Shown: positions 1-8,206 of the stretch, piece after piece
Position numbering within the stretch: position 1 is the stretch's first letter
How the letters are laid out: every line of letters starts with the position of its first letter
Assembly (NCBI GenBank): GCA_014058405.1
Contig: CP047423.1
Span: 62,001 to 126,000 of the forward strand
Source: Candidatus Nitrospira kreftii
Lineage (GTDB): Bacteria > Nitrospirota > Nitrospiria > Nitrospirales > Nitrospiraceae
Length of the DNA stretch: 64,000 nucleotides
Direction: 5' to 3'
Translations under genes and position numbers: made by a program
Notes under the pieces: model-generated
The model's database searches: none
Told to the model about the DNA's origin: nothing
Seen by the model: only the letters and a program-made list of their open reading frames with translations

Positions 1-50
1 TCCTCCTCCCCTGAGAGACTTATTGTTCGGTCACACAAGGAGGAAACAAG

Positions 51-290
51 ATGACGACCAACATTTCATCCAAACGACCGGCCAACACGCTGCGATCCGG
101 CAATATCAATGCCACGATCTGGCAGAACGTCAGCGAGAAGGGACCGTTCTTCGCGACGACCTTTCTCGGCCATTTAAGGATCAATCTGGTGCCTGGCGCA
201 CGGCACCTCATTTGGTCTCATCTTGAGGCGCTCCTGAATGTCGCCTTTGAGGCGAAGGAGTGGATGACCGCTCACACACTGAAGCGCTGA
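51..290 (+). pseudogene. Small hypothetical protein, degenerate copy 1 of 3
   Basis: First of three copies of one small gene in the window (others at 2211-2452 and 3503-3723). The reading frame is open for 79 residues from ATG 51, preceded by a good AAGGAGG site. Compared with the other copies, the middle (about codons 39-57) is out of frame: single-base losses at the equivalents of TTCTCCCGACC and GCGCAACGGC, plus a four-base loss later. The total is a multiple of three, so the C-terminus (LEAL.NVA.EAKEWM.AHTLKR) returns to frame. The inferred ancestral core reads GNI.ATIWQNVSEKG.FFATTFSR.FKDQSGAW. The function is unknown. The scrambled centre makes a working product doubtful. Confidence 0.6.
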
Positions 291-301
291 GCGGTTTCAT
301 A

Positions 302-329
302 GGAAGCCTTCGGCCTTCCGTGGGCTTCC
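302..329 (+). terminator. Terminator-like hairpin after copy 1
   Basis: Inverted repeat GGAAGCC / GGCTTCC (302-308 and 323-329) just after the small gene at 51-290, followed by a weak T-rich stretch. The same GGAAGCC...GGCTTCC hairpin follows copy 2, so it belongs to the duplicated unit. Confidence 0.55.
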
Positions 330-391
330 TCGATCTATTTGGTATTTGTACCCCCTGCTACACTTAACATGAACACTGTTGGGAGTGTCCC

Positions 392-913
392 TTGCACCTT
401 GCCAGTCATCTCATTGTCTCGTGGTTGGTAGGGCAGCATCTCCCGGAGCGACGGGACCGGCTCTTGGTCGCCTACGCTGGAGTCGCACCGGATCTCGACG
501 GGCTCTCGCTTGTAGCAGGCGTCGATGCCTACGGGCGCTGGCATCATGTGCTCACGCATGGGATCGCGGGCGCCACACTCGTCACGATCTGTGCCGCGAG
601 CCTGGCGAAAGACCAGCGTCGTGTCGCATGGCTGGCGTTCCTGGCCTTTCACGTCCATCTTCTCGGTGACTTCTTCGGCAGCGGATACGGATGGGGCATC
701 ACCTATTGGTTCCCATTTAGCAAGCATGTCTTCATGGCTCCTATCCAATGGGACTTGAACGCCTGGCCAAACGTGGCAACCACTGGAGTGGCGTTGGCCT
801 TCTCGGGGTGGCTTGCCATTCGATACGGGCGCACTGTGGCTGAAACCATGGTTCCCCGTCGTTGGGATGCGGTAATCGTCGAGAGGCTTCGAAACCGATT
901 CGGCCGCCCGTAG
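392..913 (+). CDS. YdjM/DUF457-type membrane-bound metal-dependent hydrolase homologue
   Basis: A 173-residue membrane protein starting at TTG 392 (MHLASHLIVSWLVGQ), which fits the usual N-terminus of this family; GGGAG lies just upstream. Visible family signs are the early His (SHL), the APDLDG motif near residue 32, an HH.LTHG motif near 51-56 and an H..GDFF.S motif near 87-95. These His and Asp residues are the presumed metal ligands of the YdjM/LexA-binding inner-membrane hydrolase superfamily. Hydrophobic segments alternate with these motifs. The substrate is unknown. The gene stands alone between copies of the decaying small gene. An ORF on the opposite strand over it (335-1063) is a shadow. 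Confidence 0.7.
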   Translation: MHLASHLIVSWLVGQHLPERRDRLLVAYAGVAPDLDGLSLVAGVDAYGRWHHVLTHGIAGATLVTICAASLAKDQRRVAWLAFLAFHVHLLGDFFGSGYGWGITYWFPFSKHVFMAPIQWDLNAWPNVATTGVALAFSGWLAIRYGRTVAETMVPRRWDAVIVERLRNRFGRP

Positions 914-1109
914 CAGTTTCCCTAAGCCAACCGAGTGATCTCCTGAGTGGAGGAGTGTGTCTTGTGAAAAGCAGACGATCGGCTGTGCTGAGATGGCTGG
1001 CGGTAGGTCAAGCGTGAAGAAGATGTCGGCAGCTTCTCTCGACACGTCAAACGAAAGCAACATGTAGGTGATTCTCCTTCGGTCCCTTCCGATCAGGACA
1101 CACGAGCGC
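914..1109. other. Intergenic between converging genes
   Basis: About 195 bp between two convergent genes. I see no coding region or clear hairpin. Confidence 0.5.
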
Positions 1110-1925
1110 TTAGTGATTGACGTGCGGGAGTGGCGCAGGTCGCCACGCGTTCGGTGCTGAGGGGGAGGATATTGGGGCTGCCCGTCCCTGAATCAGCTGG
1201 TTGAACGTTGGCTCGGGTTGGGTGGAAATCGTCAGCTCCATTGGGTCGGTCCCGAAGCGAGGCCGCAGCCAAACGGATGTGGTATCCACATTTCTCTCCA
1301 AGACAGTCGCGCGCAGTCTGATCGTCGGATCGCCCGGGCGTGTCACGACGTAGAGCGTGCCGGGGGCACTCGACGCCAGCAACCCATCGAAGGGCAGATC
1401 GGTCGTCAGGCAGACGTGCTGATAGGTCAGTGGAACACCCGCTCGAAAATACGGACTGACGATGGAGGTCGGACCAGAGACACAGGGTAGTGTTTCGCCG
1501 CGTCCAACCGCCATTTTGAGATCGGCGTGTAATGAGGAGAGCTGAGCACGGACGGGGTTGCGGACTCTCTGAGCCATATTGAGACCGTCGATCCTGGGGA
1601 ATGCTGGGTGCTGCTGTAAGCTCTGATTGGGAACTAGCATGATGACGAACGACATCACGATGGGGAGCCATAGCCATCGAAGGTGCGCTTCACGTATGAA
1701 GAGCACTCGCCCGGCCGCCAATAACGTCCCGAGGCTCAGCAGCCCCCACCACGCTGCGTCACCAAGATAATCGTGCTCCACATAGTACACATCACCCTGC
1801 GGGACTTGAGTCCAGTCCCTGAGCATGATGTAGGCCACTCCAAGCCCCAGGAGAGGACCCACCATACTGAGCAGGGCCAGGCCTATACGCAAGAACGTTC
1901 CGAGCCGCATGAACCACAGCGCCAT
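1110..1925 (-). CDS. Hypothetical inner-membrane protein with a soluble C-terminal domain
   Basis: A 271-residue protein not recognised as a named family. The N-terminal half has three likely membrane segments (about residues 11-36, 60-72 and 83-99, the last in LWLPIVMSFVIMLV). It continues into a mostly soluble region of about 160 residues with two cysteines (in LPCVSG and HVCLTTD) that could form a disulphide if the domain is periplasmic. The C-terminus is rich in Pro, Ala and Ser. It converges on the YdjM-like gene and has no operon partner. Confidence 0.55.
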   Translation of the reverse strand: MALWFMRLGTFLRIGLALLSMVGPLLGLGVAYIMLRDWTQVPQGDVYYVEHDYLGDAAWWGLLSLGTLLAAGRVLFIREAHLRWLWLPIVMSFVIMLVPNQSLQQHPAFPRIDGLNMAQRVRNPVRAQLSSLHADLKMAVGRGETLPCVSGPTSIVSPYFRAGVPLTYQHVCLTTDLPFDGLLASSAPGTLYVVTRPGDPTIRLRATVLERNVDTTSVWLRPRFGTDPMELTISTQPEPTFNQLIQGRAAPISSPSAPNAWRPAPLPHVNH

Positions 1926-2210
1926 ACCCAGTCACTCTAGCAGACGGTGCTGGTGTGACGAAGCAGAAGCAGATTCTCTGGAGGGCCACGCCAGCCTATG
2001 CATCCAGCGCCGCTTCCCGGAGTCCGATGGGCCCGACAGGTTGTGTGCCCGCGGGCGGGGCAGGCATGCGTATTGGTTCATTGAGTTACCGCTGTGCTCT
2101 CACGCAGAAAAGCAGACTCACAGGTATCAGTTGTCAGTTCTTCTCCGCTGTGCCTCTCCTCCTCTCGTGAGAGAGTCACCTACATCAATTCAACAAGCGG
2201 AGGAGACACC
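1926..2210. other. Intergenic region with the 5' flank of duplicated unit 2
   Basis: No convincing gene. The last 60 bp (from about 2150, TCTCCTCCTCTCGTGAGAGAG) resemble the sequence in front of copy 1 at positions 1-20, so the duplication includes upstream DNA as well as the gene. Confidence 0.5.
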
Positions 2211-2452
2211 ATGGCGACCAACAATTCATCCAAACGACCGGCGACGACGTCGCGATGTGGGAACATCAAAGCGACAATCTGGCAGAACGTCAGCGAGAAA
2301 AGCCCGCTTTCGCAGCGACCTTCTCCCGACCGTTCAAGGATCAGTCCGGTGCCTGGCGCACGGCACCTCATTCGGTCTCAACGACCTGGAGGCCCTCATG
2401 AATGTCGCTTGAAGCGAAGGAGTGGATGGCTGCTCATACGCTAAAGCGCTGA
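2211..2452 (+). pseudogene. Small hypothetical protein, degenerate copy 2 of 3
   Basis: Starts at ATG 2211 after a GCGGAGGAG ribosome site and matches copy 1 closely through SEK. It has at least three frame errors relative to the inferred ancestor: one base lost around 2320-2332 (GAGAAAAGCCCGCTTTC), one lost in GCGCACGGC near 2360, and two lost in GTCGCTTGAAGCG near 2408. The segments FKDQSGAW, SFGLNDLEALMNVA and EAKEWMAAHTLKR therefore fall in different frames. The old stop is TGA 2450-2452. This copy is clearly inactivated. Confidence 0.75.
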
Positions 2453-2464
2453 GATGCTTGAGAG

Positions 2465-2495
2465 GGAAGCCTCCGGCCCCCCGGGGCTTCCTTTT
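2465..2495 (+). terminator. Rho-independent terminator of copy 2
   Basis: GGAAGCC (2465-2471) pairs with GGCTTCC (2485-2491) around a GC-rich loop and is followed at once by TTTT (2492-2495). The same hairpin follows copy 1. Confidence 0.65.
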
Positions 2496-2566
2496 ATCTG
2501 TACACAAGTGTTGTCAGCAGAGGATTGTGTGAGGTAACCAGGAAATGGAGCACGTCCCGATGCAGT

Positions 2567-2902
2567 CTATTGATTCAACATCGCTCGCACCGCTTGGTTG
2601 AGCGTCGGTACTTTGTTCTTTACGATGTCCCAGACGATTTCCGAATCGAGTCCGAAATACTCATGAATCAGAATGTCGCGAAGCCCGGCCATTTTCCTCC
2701 GTTCGAGTGACGGATGCTGGGCTCGGAGGTCCTCTGGAAGTTTCTTGACGGCCTCACCGATCACTTCGAGATTCCGGACCACGGCATCGAAGGTTTTCTC
2801 GTCTTCGAGAAACGCGGCTTTGGAGAGGTTGGCCGTATAGGATGCGATCCTGCGAGTGGCCTCCAGAATGTCTTCCACGTAAACCCTAGAATCCCGGGGC
2901 AT
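2567..2902 (-). CDS. hepT: HepT-like HEPN RNase toxin (DUF86)
   Basis: A 111-residue all-helical HEPN protein. The catalytic RX4HXY motif is visible as RDILIHEY near residue 75, followed by FGLD. The family are ribonucleases acting as the toxin of type VII HepT/MntA systems, in which the antitoxin inactivates HepT by adding AMP to the Tyr of this motif. The gene overlaps the end of the upstream nucleotidyltransferase gene by 17 bp, the classic pairing, with antitoxin first in the transcript. The length is normal and the motif is complete, so the toxin looks intact. Confidence 0.9.
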   Translation of the reverse strand: MPRDSRVYVEDILEATRRIASYTANLSKAAFLEDEKTFDAVVRNLEVIGEAVKKLPEDLRAQHPSLERRKMAGLRDILIHEYFGLDSEIVWDIVKNKVPTLNQAVRAMLNQ

Positions 2903-3185
2903 AGACGGCTTCTTGTTGAATAATCGGCAGGAGACGCGGCTTGATGGAACTCATCGTGACCAGGTCAACGGGTGACTGGAACAGGTCCTCAAGAAAGAGC
3001 TTCGTATCCATATAGGCGTCGAAAGATTTCTCCGACAGCTCGACTACAAAATCGAGATCACTCCCTGGCATAGCCTCGCCCCGGGCATAGGACCCAAACA
3101 GGCCAAGCCGGAGAACTCCCAACCTTCTGAGAGGCGCCTGATTTTGCTCAACAAGCTTGAGGACTTCGTCTCGACTTGTGATCAT
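2886..3185 (-). CDS. mntA: MntA-type minimal nucleotidyltransferase antitoxin
   Basis: Partner of the HepT gene. The nucleotidyltransferase signature GSX10DXD is present as GSYARGEAMPGSDLD near residues 31-45, with a further acidic residue in DFVVEL. The family AMPylates the HEPN toxin. I prefer ATG 3185 (MITSRDEVLKL), which has an AAGGA site upstream and gives a usual length of about 99 residues. An in-frame start at 3245 would add 20 residues that do not look like the family. The pair sits between decaying copies 2 and 3 of the small gene, as expected for a mobile defence module. Confidence 0.9.
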   Translation of the reverse strand: MITSRDEVLKLVEQNQAPLRRLGVLRLGLFGSYARGEAMPGSDLDFVVELSEKSFDAYMDTKLFLEDLFQSPVDLVTMSSIKPRLLPIIQQEAVYAPGF

Positions 3186-3245
3186 CGCCGGGATTCCTTC
3201 TGGTTCAATCAAGTTCCTAAGTCCGGTCCTGGCATCGGATTTCAT

Positions 3246-3502
3246 ACGCCGCTTTTCGATCAGATCGTCGGTATTTTAGCACGAAGGAGAACCGGAGGCA
3301 CCATCCTGACATCTTTTCCAATCCCTGTTCCGTACAAGGAGTGTGGCCCAAAGCGAACGTCGCACGAGACACTTTTCGCAGTCCTCGGGCGTAGCATTTC
3401 AAACGTGGTAAGTACCTCTCCAAGTAGCCTGTCGGCGATCGCCCAGTCGATAGCTCTGGATACCGCTCACCCCTGCCTCCTGTTTCCTCCGTGATCTGCG
3501 TG
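3246..3502. other. Intergenic region upstream of mntA
   Basis: About 257 bp without a convincing gene. It should contain the mntA-hepT promoter, but I cannot place one. Short ORFs here on both strands have no family-like features. Confidence 0.4.
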
Positions 3503-3723
3503 GACCGGCGACGACGCTACAATGTGGGAACATCAATGCCATGATTTGGCAGAACGTCAGCGAGAAGGGCTCGTTCTTCGCGACGACTTTTTCTCGTCTA
3601 TTCAAGGATCAGTCCGGTGCCTGGCGCAGCGGCACCTCATTTGATCCCAACGACCTGGAGACGCTCATGAATGTCATCTGTGAGGGGACAGAGTGAATGG
3701 CCGTTCGCACACTGAAGCGCTAA
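3503..3723 (+). pseudogene. Small hypothetical protein, truncated copy 3 of 3
   Basis: Homology begins at about 3503 (ACCGGCGACG) without a start codon, so the first ~14 codons are gone. From there the frame is uninterrupted and shows the ancestral middle best: SEKGSFFATTFSRLFKDQ, then GAWRSGTSF and NDLETLMNV. A TGA at 3694-3696 replaces the Trp codon of the EWM motif seen in copies 1 and 2. The old stop is TAA 3721-3723. This copy supplies the frame reference used to describe the lesions in copies 1 and 2. Confidence 0.75.
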
Positions 3724-3833
3724 GCCGCTTCAGCGGGAAGCTTCCGGCTTTCCTGAGACTTCCCTAGCTTCCTGCATGGCCCTTTGCAGGAAGCATCAAG
3801 GGAAAGACATGCAACCGCCTGGTGTCCATTTTC

Positions 3834-3850
3834 AGATACAGTCTGTATCT
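3834..3850. promoter_or_regulatory. Perfect 17-bp palindrome, candidate activator site
   Basis: AGATACAG-T-CTGTATCT is a perfect 8-1-8 palindrome. Its centre lies about 106 bp before the GG of the possible sigma-54 promoter at 3946-3962, the same geometry as the other sigma-54 sites in this window. The protein that binds it is unknown. Confidence 0.5.
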
Positions 3851-3945
3851 ATATCTCCCTCGAGATCGCACTTTGGCGTAAGATGCCTCATTGATTACTT
3901 AAGAATTCCATGAGAATAGGGAGGTAGGGCTACTGCGTAGGGTGC

Positions 3946-3962
3946 TCGGTACGGGACATGCA
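3946..3962 (+). promoter_or_regulatory. Possible sigma-54 promoter of the UDG/amidohydrolase/C25 operon
   Basis: TCGGTACGGGACATGCA fits GG-N10-GC (GG 3948-3949, GC 3960-3961) and differs from TGGCACG-N4-TTGCW at three positions. The predicted start of transcription is about 25 bp before ATG 3998. Confidence 0.4.
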
Positions 3963-3997
3963 CCGGTTACCGAAGTATTGGGAGGAGGTACAGAGCG

Positions 3998-4813
3998 ATG
4001 ACTCACTCATTCGATCCAGGATATGGAGAGGAACCATTCAAGGGCTTATGTGAGCGCTATCCGGACGAGTCCGTGTATCCGCCGGGACAGTTTCGTCTGG
4101 AGTGGGGCCCCATCTTTCACCGAGGTCGCCTCGATGGGTCCGCCCGTGTCCTGGTGGTCGGCATGGACCCTGCACAGCATGAGACCATCGTGCGCCGCAT
4201 TTTGGTGGGGGAAGCAGGGCGGCGGGCCCAGGGATTTTTAGCGAAACTCGGGATCACTCGGAGTTATGTGTTCATCAACGCCTATCTCTACAGTGTGTAC
4301 GGTAGCGTCAAAGTCAAGACGCGGAAGAATCCCGCGCTCATCGAGTACCGCAATCAGTGGTTGGAAGCCTTGTTGGTGGGACATCAGATCGAAGCCGTGC
4401 TCGCTCTCGGGCTAGCGGCCGATGAGGCCTGGCAATTCTGGCGGGCGACTCCGACGGGGCAGTCCGTGTCCGTCGCCTATGCAGCCGTGACGCATCCAAC
4501 ACAACCAGAAAGTTCGTCGAAAGGGGATAAGGCCAAGCGCGCCGCTGCGACGAAGAAGATGCTCCAGAACTGGAACGGAGCCTTGCAGGCCCTGTCGCCG
4601 AATGTTTCCCACCCGGATGAGCCGACGCCCCTGGTGTTGTACGGCGAGAGCTGGGCGGATGGCGATCGGGTGGGGATTCCAGAGTTTGATTATCCTGCCG
4701 GTCTGCCCGCCTGGATGCATGAGCAAGACGGATGGGCGAAGCGTGCCGGCGCCGACGACCTTGCGAAGCGCCGTAATATTACTATCAACGTTCCGAAGGG
4801 GATTGTGACATGA
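3998..4813 (+). CDS. Uracil-DNA glycosylase superfamily protein
   Basis: A 271-residue protein starting at ATG 3998 after a strong GGGAGGAGG site. The UDG-like fold is suggested by VLVVGMDPAQHE (residues 51-62), in the place of the GXXPGXXE active-site loop of family 4/5 enzymes, and by VTHPTQP near 164-170, matching the HPS loop. Between them is a SYVFINAYLYSVYG strand. The last ~100 residues extend past the core. The Asp/Gln/Glu and His are present, so catalysis is possible, but the loop is not canonical and the protein may bind a modified base or nucleotide rather than remove uracil. Its stop overlaps the next gene by four bases (ATGA). Confidence 0.65.
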   Translation: MTHSFDPGYGEEPFKGLCERYPDESVYPPGQFRLEWGPIFHRGRLDGSARVLVVGMDPAQHETIVRRILVGEAGRRAQGFLAKLGITRSYVFINAYLYSVYGSVKVKTRKNPALIEYRNQWLEALLVGHQIEAVLALGLAADEAWQFWRATPTGQSVSVAYAAVTHPTQPESSSKGDKAKRAAATKKMLQNWNGALQALSPNVSHPDEPTPLVLYGESWADGDRVGIPEFDYPAGLPAWMHEQDGWAKRAGADDLAKRRNITINVPKGIVT

Positions 4814-6585
4814 CCGACACCCAACGCCGCTGGTATCCACTCACAGGTGCTGAGTCAGGACAACGAGGCTCCACACAGAGGAGGGCGAAGAAGGCGCGGA
4901 AGCCAGGGCCGATCGACCCGCTCGCAGGGCCGAAGCTCGCCCTGGCCGGACGCGTCGTCACGATGGATGATGCCTGGACGGTGAAGCCCGATGCTGTCCT
5001 GTTTATCGAACAGGGAACCATCATAGCGGTGCAAGACCGCAGGCAACAACCGCCACCTGGATTCGAGACGGTGTTGGTGGTAGAGACCGGCGGTACGCTC
5101 TTTCCCGGCCTCATCGAACTACACAACCATCTCAGTTATAACGCGCTCCCGCTCTGGAGCCCGGTGCCGAAGTTGTTCCAACACCGCGGTCAGTGGCCTG
5201 ATCATCCCGATTACCGGAAGCTCATCAGCGGTCCGATGACGGTGGTAGGCACCTACCGAGATGCTCAGGGGAAAGCCTCGCTGCTCGCACCGCTGGTCCG
5301 GTATGTGGAATGTAAGTGTTTGCTGGGAGGGGTCACGACGACCCAGGGGATCATGCTGAACAGCAACGCTGGCGTGCAACGGTACTACCGAGGGATTGTG
5401 CGTAACGTCGAACAGACCGATGACCCAGCTTTGTCCGAGGCTCAAGGACGCATTGCGGACGTGGACGCGAAAAGCGCTACTTCTTTTCTCGCTCGGCTCA
5501 AGAAGGAAGACAGTTGCTATCTCCTGCACCTGAGCGAGGGCATTACCAAACCTGGACAACTCGATTCGATCGCCCGCAAGCATTTTCGTGCGCTCGAGGT
5601 CGCACCGAACCAGTGGGCGCTCAACGATCGGTTCACCGGCATTCACGCTGCAGGGCTGTTGCCTGAGGATTTCGATATACTCGCCCAACACGGGGGATCC
5701 ATCGTGTGGTCGCCGCTCAGCAATCTACTACTCTATGGAGACACCGCGCGGGTGGATGCAGCCAGACAGGCGGGTGTCCGCATCAGTCTCGGCAGTGATT
5801 GGTCACCGTCCGGCAGTAAGAACTTGTTGGGAGAACTGAAGGTCGCCTGGCTTTATTCCCAGCACAGATTAAACGGACTCTTCAGCGCACGTGACGTGGT
5901 GGCCATGGCGACACGGGAGGCGGCGAAAATTCTCAAGTGGCACGACGTCCTCGGGACCCTCCAGGCCGGCAAACGTGCCGATCTCCTCGTCATTGTTGAT
6001 CAAGAGGGTGACCCTTATGATGGGCTGATTCGGACAAAAGAAACCTCGATTAGTTTGGTCATGATTAACGGGGTGGCTCGCTACGGCCTGCCGAGATTGA
6101 TGAAGTCGTTCGTCACCACAGGGGAGACGGTGCGGGTGGGTGGACAGACGAGACGATTGTTTCTTCAGCAGGAGACCGGTGATCCTGATGTGGCACCGGT
6201 GTCCCTGCGTACGGCCAGTAGCACACTCAAGAAGGCGTTTCGAGACCTCCCGAAGTTGGCACGGGCACTCGAGAAACCGAAGCCGAAGAAAGCTACACGG
6301 CGGACGCTCGATGCACCGGAACCGGTGGTGTGGTCGCTCGCGCTCGATGAGATTCAGGCCACCGGAGTCGATCAGCGCCCACGACTCCCCTTCAATGGCC
6401 CACGCGATTTCACGGGGCCTAAGCGTGTTTCTTCGCGTGCGACGGCCGTTCCACTGTCGCAACTGCTCCAGCCGATCGCACTCGATCCGCTCACCGTGGC
6501 CGACGATGCTAATTTTCTGTCGGAGATTGCAACTCAGCCCAACATGCCTGAGCCGATCCGAACGGGTCTCGCGAAGCTCTACTGA
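4810..6585 (+). CDS. Amidohydrolase-superfamily protein with extra C-terminal domain
   Basis: A 591-residue protein. The metal-dependent amidohydrolase core is complete in outline: HNH at 105-107 in LFPGLIELHNHLSYN, then GGVTTTQG near 173-180, His240 in LLHLSEG, His279 in GIHAAGL and Asp330 in SLGSDWSPSG, with the closing AGKRADLLVI strand. This resembles the TRZ/ATZ and cytosine-deaminase-like hydrolases, which act on cyclic amides, ureas and aminated rings. The carbamylated Lys of other subgroups is not evident. About 150 residues after the core are Lys/Arg/Pro-rich and not typical of the family. Translational coupling to the UDG-like gene points to a shared pathway, perhaps on damaged or modified bases (inference). 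Confidence 0.75.
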   Translation: MTDTQRRWYPLTGAESGQRGSTQRRAKKARKPGPIDPLAGPKLALAGRVVTMDDAWTVKPDAVLFIEQGTIIAVQDRRQQPPPGFETVLVVETGGTLFPGLIELHNHLSYNALPLWSPVPKLFQHRGQWPDHPDYRKLISGPMTVVGTYRDAQGKASLLAPLVRYVECKCLLGGVTTTQGIMLNSNAGVQRYYRGIVRNVEQTDDPALSEAQGRIADVDAKSATSFLARLKKEDSCYLLHLSEGITKPGQLDSIARKHFRALEVAPNQWALNDRFTGIHAAGLLPEDFDILAQHGGSIVWSPLSNLLLYGDTARVDAARQAGVRISLGSDWSPSGSKNLLGELKVAWLYSQHRLNGLFSARDVVAMATREAAKILKWHDVLGTLQAGKRADLLVIVDQEGDPYDGLIRTKETSISLVMINGVARYGLPRLMKSFVTTGETVRVGGQTRRLFLQQETGDPDVAPVSLRTASSTLKKAFRDLPKLARALEKPKPKKATRRTLDAPEPVVWSLALDEIQATGVDQRPRLPFNGPRDFTGPKRVSSRATAVPLSQLLQPIALDPLTVADDANFLSEIATQPNMPEPIRTGLAKLY

Positions 6586-6658
6586 CCAGCCTGGCATCGG
6601 TGAAGTCCATTCATCGGAGTGAGGAAAGGTAGCATCTACATCAAGAGAGGGGGAGACC

Positions 6659-8197
6659 ATGGATGACAAGGTGATCGTCACCAATCGCAGCGCCTTGATG
6701 AAAAAGTATGGTCGTCAAGGAACGGCAAAGATTCGCCAGGCCATGCGTGTCTTATCAGCGGCAGACAAAAAGCGAGGCATGAAAAACCGAGTCGTGTACC
6801 TCGACGATGCCAACACCATGAAGAAGTTGGGTGGCAAGCCGGTCCTGAACGCAACGGACCCTCGGGAAAATAAGCAGGCGATCGACGCCGTCTTTACCGC
6901 GCTGCTTCCGGATTACCTGATGATTCTTGGGTCGCCGGATGTGGTTCCACACCAGGATCTCGATAACCCTGTATATGACCCGACGGATGGTGACGATGAT
7001 ACGCAAGCATGGGGCGATGTCCCGTATGCCTGTGAGGCTCCGTACTCCAGAGACCCAGCCCGATTTGTCGGCCCGACGCGTGTGGTGGGGCGGGTGCCGG
7101 ATCTGGTGAGTGCTGCCGAGCCGTCTTATTTGATCGCACTTTTGAAAACCGCAGCCACTGCGCAACGCCGAGAGCCGGACACTTATGCTGGCTACTTTGG
7201 GCTGTCAGCTGAGGAGTGGCGAGGCTCCACTCGTTTAAGTCTTAACAACATTTTTGGCCAAGCGACCGACCTCCTCCTCACTCCTCCTGCCGGTCCTGAC
7301 AAAACCCATACACGCCTGGAGAATCGCATGCACTTTATCAATTGTCATGGAGGTCCGGCGTCGCCGGAGTTCTTGGGTCAGCGGGGGAAGAGCTACCCCA
7401 CGGCGCTCACGACCAAGGCGACCGAAGGAAAGATTGTGGATGGAACGGTGGCAGCCGTGGAGTGTTGCTATGGGGCGGAATTGTATGATGCAACGACGTT
7501 GGGGATCGATCTGCCGATCTGTCAGAGCTACCTGCGCCAAGGGGCCTACGGGTATTTGGGTAGCACCACGATCGCCTATGGTCCGGCGGACTCCAATGGG
7601 GCGGCCGATCTGATCTGCCAGTATTTCTTGCTCAATGTATTAGAGGGTGCCTCGCTCGGCCGCGCGGCCCTGGCCGCGCGCCAGCAGTTCGTACAGGGTA
7701 CTGCCCAAATGGATCCTGTCGATTTGAAGACGCTGGCGCAGTTTTGTTTGCTGGGCGATCCAAGCGTGCATCCGGTGTTACGGAGCACGCCGACGACCGT
7801 GCCGAAAGGGGTGGACACCAGCCACGCCGAGCGATTCTTTCGAGCTGAGCGACGCGCGAAATTACAAGAGACCGGAGCCTTCCTGTCGAAAACGAAGCCC
7901 ACAGCATCGCAACGGGTGCCGGTACAAAGAGTATCGTCGGTCACAAAGCGAGCACTCGCCAATATCGCCAAGCAAGCGGGGCTAGAATCCAGTCAGTCAT
8001 ACTCAGCCTTTGCGGTCAAGGGAGCACCAGCGCCGAAGCACGGAGCAGGCAAAGTTGGGGCGACTCCTTCCCGTTACTTCGTGACGGTAGGCACGCCACG
8101 TGACGGTCAGATCGACGAGGTTAAACGTGGAGTCGCGGTGGTGGCCAAAGAAATAAACGGACGCATTGTGGGCTACCGGATCTATCATCAGCGGTGA
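6659..8197 (+). CDS. C25 (gingipain-like) cysteine peptidase homologue
   Basis: A 512-residue protein starting at ATG 6659 after GAGAGGGGGAG. A caspase-gingipain fold is indicated by a His-Gly dyad segment (HFINCHGG, His230) and, about 40 residues later, a cysteine segment (AAVECCYGAEL, Cys269/270), the spacing expected for clan CD peptidases. GYLGSTTIAYGP (299-310) and LGDPSVHP further on are typical of C25 proteins. There is no signal peptide, so unlike gingipains it should act in the cytoplasm. The C-terminal ~130 residues are basic and of unknown role. It is third in the UDG/amidohydrolase operon, 73 bp downstream. Cytoplasmic clan CD proteases next to nucleic-acid enzymes often serve defence or cell-death systems; here that is an inference. 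Confidence 0.7.
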   Translation: MDDKVIVTNRSALMKKYGRQGTAKIRQAMRVLSAADKKRGMKNRVVYLDDANTMKKLGGKPVLNATDPRENKQAIDAVFTALLPDYLMILGSPDVVPHQDLDNPVYDPTDGDDDTQAWGDVPYACEAPYSRDPARFVGPTRVVGRVPDLVSAAEPSYLIALLKTAATAQRREPDTYAGYFGLSAEEWRGSTRLSLNNIFGQATDLLLTPPAGPDKTHTRLENRMHFINCHGGPASPEFLGQRGKSYPTALTTKATEGKIVDGTVAAVECCYGAELYDATTLGIDLPICQSYLRQGAYGYLGSTTIAYGPADSNGAADLICQYFLLNVLEGASLGRAALAARQQFVQGTAQMDPVDLKTLAQFCLLGDPSVHPVLRSTPTTVPKGVDTSHAERFFRAERRAKLQETGAFLSKTKPTASQRVPVQRVSSVTKRALANIAKQAGLESSQSYSAFAVKGAPAPKHGAGKVGATPSRYFVTVGTPRDGQIDEVKRGVAVVAKEINGRIVGYRIYHQR

Positions 8198-8206
8198 CCG
8201 AGAGCT

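Noticed and set aside
335-1063. 242-residue minus-strand ORF
   Set aside because: Lies opposite the YdjM-like gene, which has clear family motifs; it has none and no ribosome site, so it is a shadow.
1955-2170. 71-residue plus-strand ORF between the membrane protein and copy 2
   Set aside because: GTG start without a ribosome site, low-complexity Ser/Ala/Pro content, runs into the repeat flank.
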